64,000 bases of DNA, taken from the NCBI GenBank assembly GCA_003313425.1, contig NHZP01000014.1, positions 806,001 to 870,000 on the forward strand. The letters run 5' to 3'. Below the pieces are notes generated by a model. The model was not told the origin of the DNA. It made no database searches and was given only the letters and a program-made list of their open reading frames with translations. Shown piece by piece: positions 60,213 to 64,000 of this stretch. The stretch is from Pseudopyrenochaeta lycopersici (lineage: Eukaryota; Ascomycota; Dothideomycetes; Pleosporales; Pseudopyrenochaetaceae). Numbering within the stretch: the first letter of the stretch is position 1; each line of letters starts with the position of its first letter. Position numbers and translations under genes: made by a program.

Positions 60213-61679
60213 CTAATTGCACTGTGCAGCAGCTATAGTATTAACGTCTGCAAACCTCTTATTATAGTCAACCTTGATTCGCTTTCTAGTTGATGTAGGC
60301 CTAGCTTGATCTAGTTGGTGTTGCAGTCTCTTATGACTAGCCTTAAGCTCAGCAGTGCGAGTATTCCTGCTTGCAATAGCCTTGCTTACTTTCCGCAGTA
60401 CTAGGCGCGCACTAGCTGATAGCTTACCTGCCTCAGTAAGCAGCTTTTGAGCCTGGTAGATATCCTGAGGCCTCTGAGGTGTTGAGAAAACAGTATCCTG
60501 AGGAGATGGAGCTCTAGGAGGAGTAACTGTGCGAGATATCTGTGAGGACTGAAGGATCAGGCTAGGATTAAAAGGAGAGAGGCCAGTTGCTCTCCACCCA
60601 GCTCTTATGACTCTTTCTGTGAGGCCAGCCTCTCGAGCTTGATAGTAGCAACTCATAAATCTCTGCTTCTTGACTGGTGCTGCGTCATCAAGAGATGCTA
60701 GAGCTTGAATCTCAGCTCTATACTTTGATTTGACTATTGAGAAGCTAGCAAGATCGAGAGGCTGCAGAATGTGAGAGCAGTGAGGAGGCAGATAGAGGAG
60801 CTCAATCTTATGCTGCTTACAGAGCAGCATAAAGTTGAGGCTAATATGGCTGCTGTGGCAGTCAAGTAATAGCAGCCGCGTGCGACCAGGTGAGGTTGCT
60901 GTTCCAGGTATAAAGATTCGCTCTAGCCACTCTATTCCATAGGGCCTGATGTCCATCCATTCTCTGAGGTTGTGTATAGCCAGTTAGGGACTGAGGAGGC
61001 AGAGAACCAGCTAGTCTGAAGGCTCTTGCCCTTGAAGATGACGGCGCATCTGAGTTTCTTACCTGTAGCTGAGACAGTCTCAAGAACAGAGACCCATTCA
61101 CGAGACTCTGGAGATGCAACGTAAGCCTTCCTTTTCTTAGAGCTAGAGAGCACCCTTGAGTTGGTACATACGCCTAGTGCTACCCCAATCTCATCTAAAT
61201 TCCACATATCTTCTGTTTGAATGCCAAGGCGGTCTCGTACGCGCTCAAAGAGGTCAAGAAATGAGAGTATAAGCTCAGGGGTAGCAGCCTGAGCTCTAGC
61301 TGCCTCAATCTTTCCTGCCAATAATAGATGCGACGCGTGGATTGCGTTGGACGAAGCTAGAGATCCAGTCGCGGCCGAGAGGTTTACAATATTGATTGAC
61401 AGCTAGGATTTGAGCAGCCATCTCACGCGCGCGAGCATGGCTGGGAGGGCAGGCTTTCGAGTCTTCATCGAGGATCCAGTCAGCTAGGAATTCCTCCTGC
61501 TCTGGAGTCAACCTCTGCTCGTGGATATGAGCAATCGTGGCTGGTTGACGACCAGCTTGTCGCCATTGAAGGGTCGATCGAGGGACACCGTACGCCTTTG
61601 CAGCTTGTCTCTGGCTAGTTAAAACACCAGATTCAAGATCAGCAAGTGCTCTTTGTATAGCCTCCTCACGGGCGCTCAT
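60213..61679 (-). pseudogene. Pogo-type transposase with two frameshifts
   Basis: Three overlapping frames on one strand (61305-61679, 60932-61321, 60213-60956) together read as one transposase. It starts MSAREEAIQRALADLESG, followed by a psq-type helix-turn-helix (RQAAKAYGVPRSTLQWR). A CENP-B-like domain follows (PPSHARAREMAAQIL, GRDWISSFVQRNP), then MWNLDEIGVALG with the first D, LLLLDCHSSHIS with the second and PPHCSHILQPLDLASFS with the third. Frameshifts lie near 61310 and 60945. A TA-ACGGTTTGCCCATG end is visible at the right (about 61711-61726), but no matching left TIR was found before 60213. So the element is truncated at its 3' side, next to the DUF7924 fragment. RIP is light here. 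Confidence 0.88.
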
Positions 61680-61776
61680 TTTCAAGTACAGTGTGTTCAT
61701 ACATGGGCAAACCGTTATGCCAACATCCTAAGACTTGCCTCATCACCTCAATCTTCCTTCCCTACCTCCCCGGCGG

Positions 61777-63360
61777 TCAACAAAACTTATTAAAACCGCC
61801 GGCCTGGAACGCCCATCGAGCGTTCTTCTTTGGCTTGACCAATCCCAAGTGCCCATCCAGAGCTGCTTGCCCTCGAATGACGACCACGCCATTGCCAGTG
61901 CTACCCGTCTGATAGCCTGAGCAGTGGCCCTGGAGCGTGGCGCCGTCGTTGTAAAGTATCTGCGGCGCTGCCGGGTCGCCCATCGCCCTCGAGGCCGCGG
62001 CTTGCATTTCCATGACCTGCAGGAGGAGGAAGAGGTGTGCAAAGCCCAGCACGGCTTGGACCGAGGCCAGGGAGACGGTCAGAACCAGCGCCCAGTTGGC
62101 GCGGACGACGACTTTCTCGATGATCTGGTGCGCGGTTCCAGCTGGAGGAACGTCGGGGTTTAATCTTGGGCGGGTTTCGCTAAACCCGAGCGTGGCGGCG
62201 GTGGAACTTAGGCGGGTACTGACCAGCATGGTGTCGTAGCCGGGGGAGGCAGCGGTGCTAGTGGCCCAGCTCCAGCCAGCGTATGTGGTTGTTGTGCTGA
62301 GGGCGTCGGAGATGATATCGGCCATCATTATAAATCTGGCTGGGGTGGTGGAGAACGTCAGGTTTGCAGATGACGGCGCCATGTCGACGGTCGAGATGTT
62401 CCAGTTGCCGCTTGTGTCGGAGTTGAAGGTTGCAGTTCCTATCATTGCACCTAGCGTTGCGGTGCAGGACCAGACTGTTCCTGCCTGGGTCATCACCTGC
62501 GCTAGTACTGTGCCATCGGGTTGAATGTTCAGGGTGATGTTGTTGTCGGCATTCCAAATGTATCCTGAAGGCTTCGGGGGCATAATATACTTGTGGTCAG
62601 AGCATTGGACATGAGAAACCAGTGCTGATCCATTCTTGGTGACATATCCAGTATATCCGGCGGATCCTGCCAGTACCAACGCCGGGATGGTGGGCATGAT
62701 ATACTGCACTTTTTGCAAACCAGTCGCATCGCTTATGTTGGCCACCATGTACGGCCAGGCTGTCTGGTTTGGATTTTGACCACTACAGATGCTAGTGGTC
62801 ACGTTGTAAATGATGGCGCCGGCATACGCTGTGCCTCGGATGCCGCTGGTGATATTAACGGGGTCGATGAGCGTTGCATCTGACCCTGTGATATCTTTAG
62901 AGACTTCAACAAACTCAGTACTCAAAGTCTTCTTGATCACGGACGACATCAGCAATGCGACTGCGGCAAATGTTACCCGATAGAACCAACCCCATCTGTT
63001 AGTCAGAGCCTTGGTCAAAGGTCCTCGCAGCGCGATGTCCATCGTGTTCAGCCAGTCCAGCGAAAGTGAGTTTCCGCTGACGGCATCTTTGGCGACGTTC
63101 TGGAGCGCCGCCGTCTTGCATTCTGCAACCAGCGCGCCGGAGAGAAAGCTAAGAATGACTCCGATAATGGCCAGCACGCTGGTTAGCGTCTCTGCGTTGC
63201 CGTCAAATTGGTCTCCATGCTTATTCAGCAAATATCCGCCGTATCCTGCAATGCCGACGTATAAAATTGTGATGATGAATAAAGCGCATCGATCGGAGGA
63301 GGTAGTGGGTAGTTTATGCGATCGCGCTAAGTTAACCGGAACGACAGCTTGGCCAGCCAT
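61777..63360 (-). CDS. 527-aa fungal membrane protein of unknown function
   Basis: A single uninterrupted exon from Met 63360 to TAA. The first ~160 residues hold three hydrophobic helices (LFIITILYVGIAGYGGYLL, LTSVLAIIGVILSFLSGAL, FYRVTFAAVALLMSSVI). A ~270-residue stretch follows that should be extracytoplasmic. It has several N-x-S/T sites (NIT, NVT, NQT, NIS, NGS, NLT) and cysteines. A last helix (WALVLTVSLASVQAVLGF, with LFLLLQVMEM) precedes a cytoplasmic tail. This architecture is that of a large, uncharacterised family of ascomycete plasma-membrane proteins. No catalytic motif. GC-rich, normal codon use and no RIP. The truncated pogo element ends only about 50 bp downstream of its stop. 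Likely a functional host gene. Confidence 0.85.
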   Translation of the reverse strand: MAGQAVVPVNLARSHKLPTTSSDRCALFIITILYVGIAGYGGYLLNKHGDQFDGNAETLTSVLAIIGVILSFLSGALVAECKTAALQNVAKDAVSGNSLSLDWLNTMDIALRGPLTKALTNRWGWFYRVTFAAVALLMSSVIKKTLSTEFVEVSKDITGSDATLIDPVNITSGIRGTAYAGAIIYNVTTSICSGQNPNQTAWPYMVANISDATGLQKVQYIMPTIPALVLAGSAGYTGYVTKNGSALVSHVQCSDHKYIMPPKPSGYIWNADNNITLNIQPDGTVLAQVMTQAGTVWSCTATLGAMIGTATFNSDTSGNWNISTVDMAPSSANLTFSTTPARFIMMADIISDALSTTTTYAGWSWATSTAASPGYDTMLVSTRLSSTAATLGFSETRPRLNPDVPPAGTAHQIIEKVVVRANWALVLTVSLASVQAVLGFAHLFLLLQVMEMQAAASRAMGDPAAPQILYNDGATLQGHCSGYQTGSTGNGVVVIRGQAALDGHLGLVKPKKNARWAFQAGGFNKFC

Positions 63361-63643
63361 GAAGCTCAGGTTCTAGCTGATGATGTCCACTGATGTGAAA
63401 TGGATGTTCAACGTGAAAGGGCGAAGAGTTAGTGACGAAGTAAAAGTAGCAGGGACTGAGCAAGGGCCGAATTTTCCTTTCTTTGTGCCGCCAACTGCAA
63501 CTTACCGTCACTTTAAGCGACTGAGCTGAGCGGCTGAAGCATCGTTCTTTCGCAACACCTGCTGTAGGCTGGCGGACAGAGCTAACGTATGAGCTGCAGT
63601 CTGTGCGTTTGGGTTGCAGGGCGGCGCTTGCAGCCCATTGGCT

Positions 63644-63670
<27 letters not shown>
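63644..63670. repeat. (AC)n microsatellite
   Basis: About 13 AC units followed by TATACACATA. Confidence 0.97.
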
Positions 63671-63678
<8 letters not shown>

Positions 63679-63746
63679 TACGATCCTGCCAGTTACTACA
63701 GGGCAAGCTCAAGAAAGGAATCCGTCATGTGACTTAGCGCCTACTA

Positions 63747-63803
63747 CAGTCGCTAGCGAATTCGGCTTCACTCTTGCACGCAGCTACAACACCGTTTTGC
63801 GCC
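63747..63803. repeat. 57-bp dispersed repeat (copy 2)
   Basis: Matches 20610-20666. This copy keeps C/G at most differing positions, so the other copy looks like the mutated one. Confidence 0.8.
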
Positions 63804-63865
63804 TCTCGCCCCGCACGACTCTTGTCTTTAGCTTAGTCATTTCTGTCAGCCACAGTGACAATGAT

Positions 63866-64000
63866 ACAAGGGGGGTGCAAGAAAGGACGGATAGGTGGGT
63901 CTGCGAATCTTCTCCATAAATCGACAAGAATCGACCACTTTCCATACAAAATTTGTCTGTGCGCTAGGCCCACATGTCCGTCCTTTCTTGCACCCCCTTA
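63866..64000. mobile_element. Small TIR element (MITE) reaching the window edge
   Basis: The left end (A)CAAGGGGGGTGCAAGAAAGGACGGA and the last bases TCCGTCCTTTCTTGCACCCCCTTA are inverted repeats of about 24 bp, differing by one G/C in the run. About 135 bp long with no coding capacity. Ends lie near TA on the right, so it may be Tc1/mariner-like, but the right flank is outside the window. Confidence 0.75.

Larger units (their letters stand above)
63361..63865. promoter_or_regulatory. Upstream region of the 527-aa membrane-protein gene
   Basis: Holds the promoter/5' UTR of the minus-strand gene, an (AC)n microsatellite and the second copy of the 57-bp repeat. No defined regulator site recognised. 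Confidence 0.4.

Noticed and set aside
62012..63376. Several plus-strand and alternative-frame ORFs over the 527-aa gene
   Set aside because: They overlap an intact long minus-strand gene with membrane helices. Open only because the region is GC-rich.

Overview
This window looks like an AT-rich, transposon-stacked accessory compartment of a filamentous ascomycete (Pezizomycotina, perhaps Dothideomycetes; the order is inference). The evidence is short 47-62 bp introns with fungal branch sites, HET-domain, Zn2Cys6 and LaeA-like families, and pervasive repeat-induced point mutation (RIP). Long reading frames stay open apart from TAA/TAG codons, as expected when CAA/CAG/TGG are hit by C-to-T changes, and CpA is scarce in the repeats. 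No bacterial-type genes, tRNA, rRNA or CRISPR were seen.

Layout. 1-11.7 kb: RIP relics. These are an unknown ~640-codon frame split by a DD34E Tc1 element with perfect TA duplication, a hAT-like tail, a LINE RNase H fragment, a PD-(D/E)XK-like gene, a solo LTR with ATAAG duplication, a HET N-terminus, and two more unknown frames. 12-19 kb: a GC-balanced island with an intact 145-aa RNase III-like gene (catalytic residues altered), a Hly-III fragment, a minisatellite, and a divergent pair of apparently intact genes: a LaeA-like methyltransferase (6 exons) and a pisatin-demethylase-like P450 (3 exons). 22-29 kb: decayed C2H2 and NirA-like Zn2Cys6 regulators, an intact four-helix membrane protein, and a HET C-terminal fragment.

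29-58.8 kb: nested retroelements. An old Gypsy relic (31.2-34.7 kb) is followed by a 23.2-kb LTR element (34,744-57,933; two 364-bp LTRs, TTAT duplication). Three elements are nested inside it: a Fot1/pogo transposon, an 8.15-kb chromovirus with ATAAC duplication, and a 424-bp fold-back MITE. With these removed the host element is about 12.6 kb. It carries gag-pol plus a separate ~1,153-codon frame that contains a possible Fe(II)/2-oxoglutarate dioxygenase-like region. The chromovirus in turn carries a spliced, convergent extra gene between its pol and 3' LTR. 58.8-64 kb: another HET fragment, a DUF7924-like fragment, a broken pogo transposase, an intact 527-aa membrane protein, and a small TIR element at the edge.

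The working genes visible are few: RNase III-like, methyltransferase, P450 and two membrane proteins. The methyltransferase/P450 pair is the only likely functional partnership. The most unusual systems are the two accessory reading frames carried inside LTR retrotransposons.
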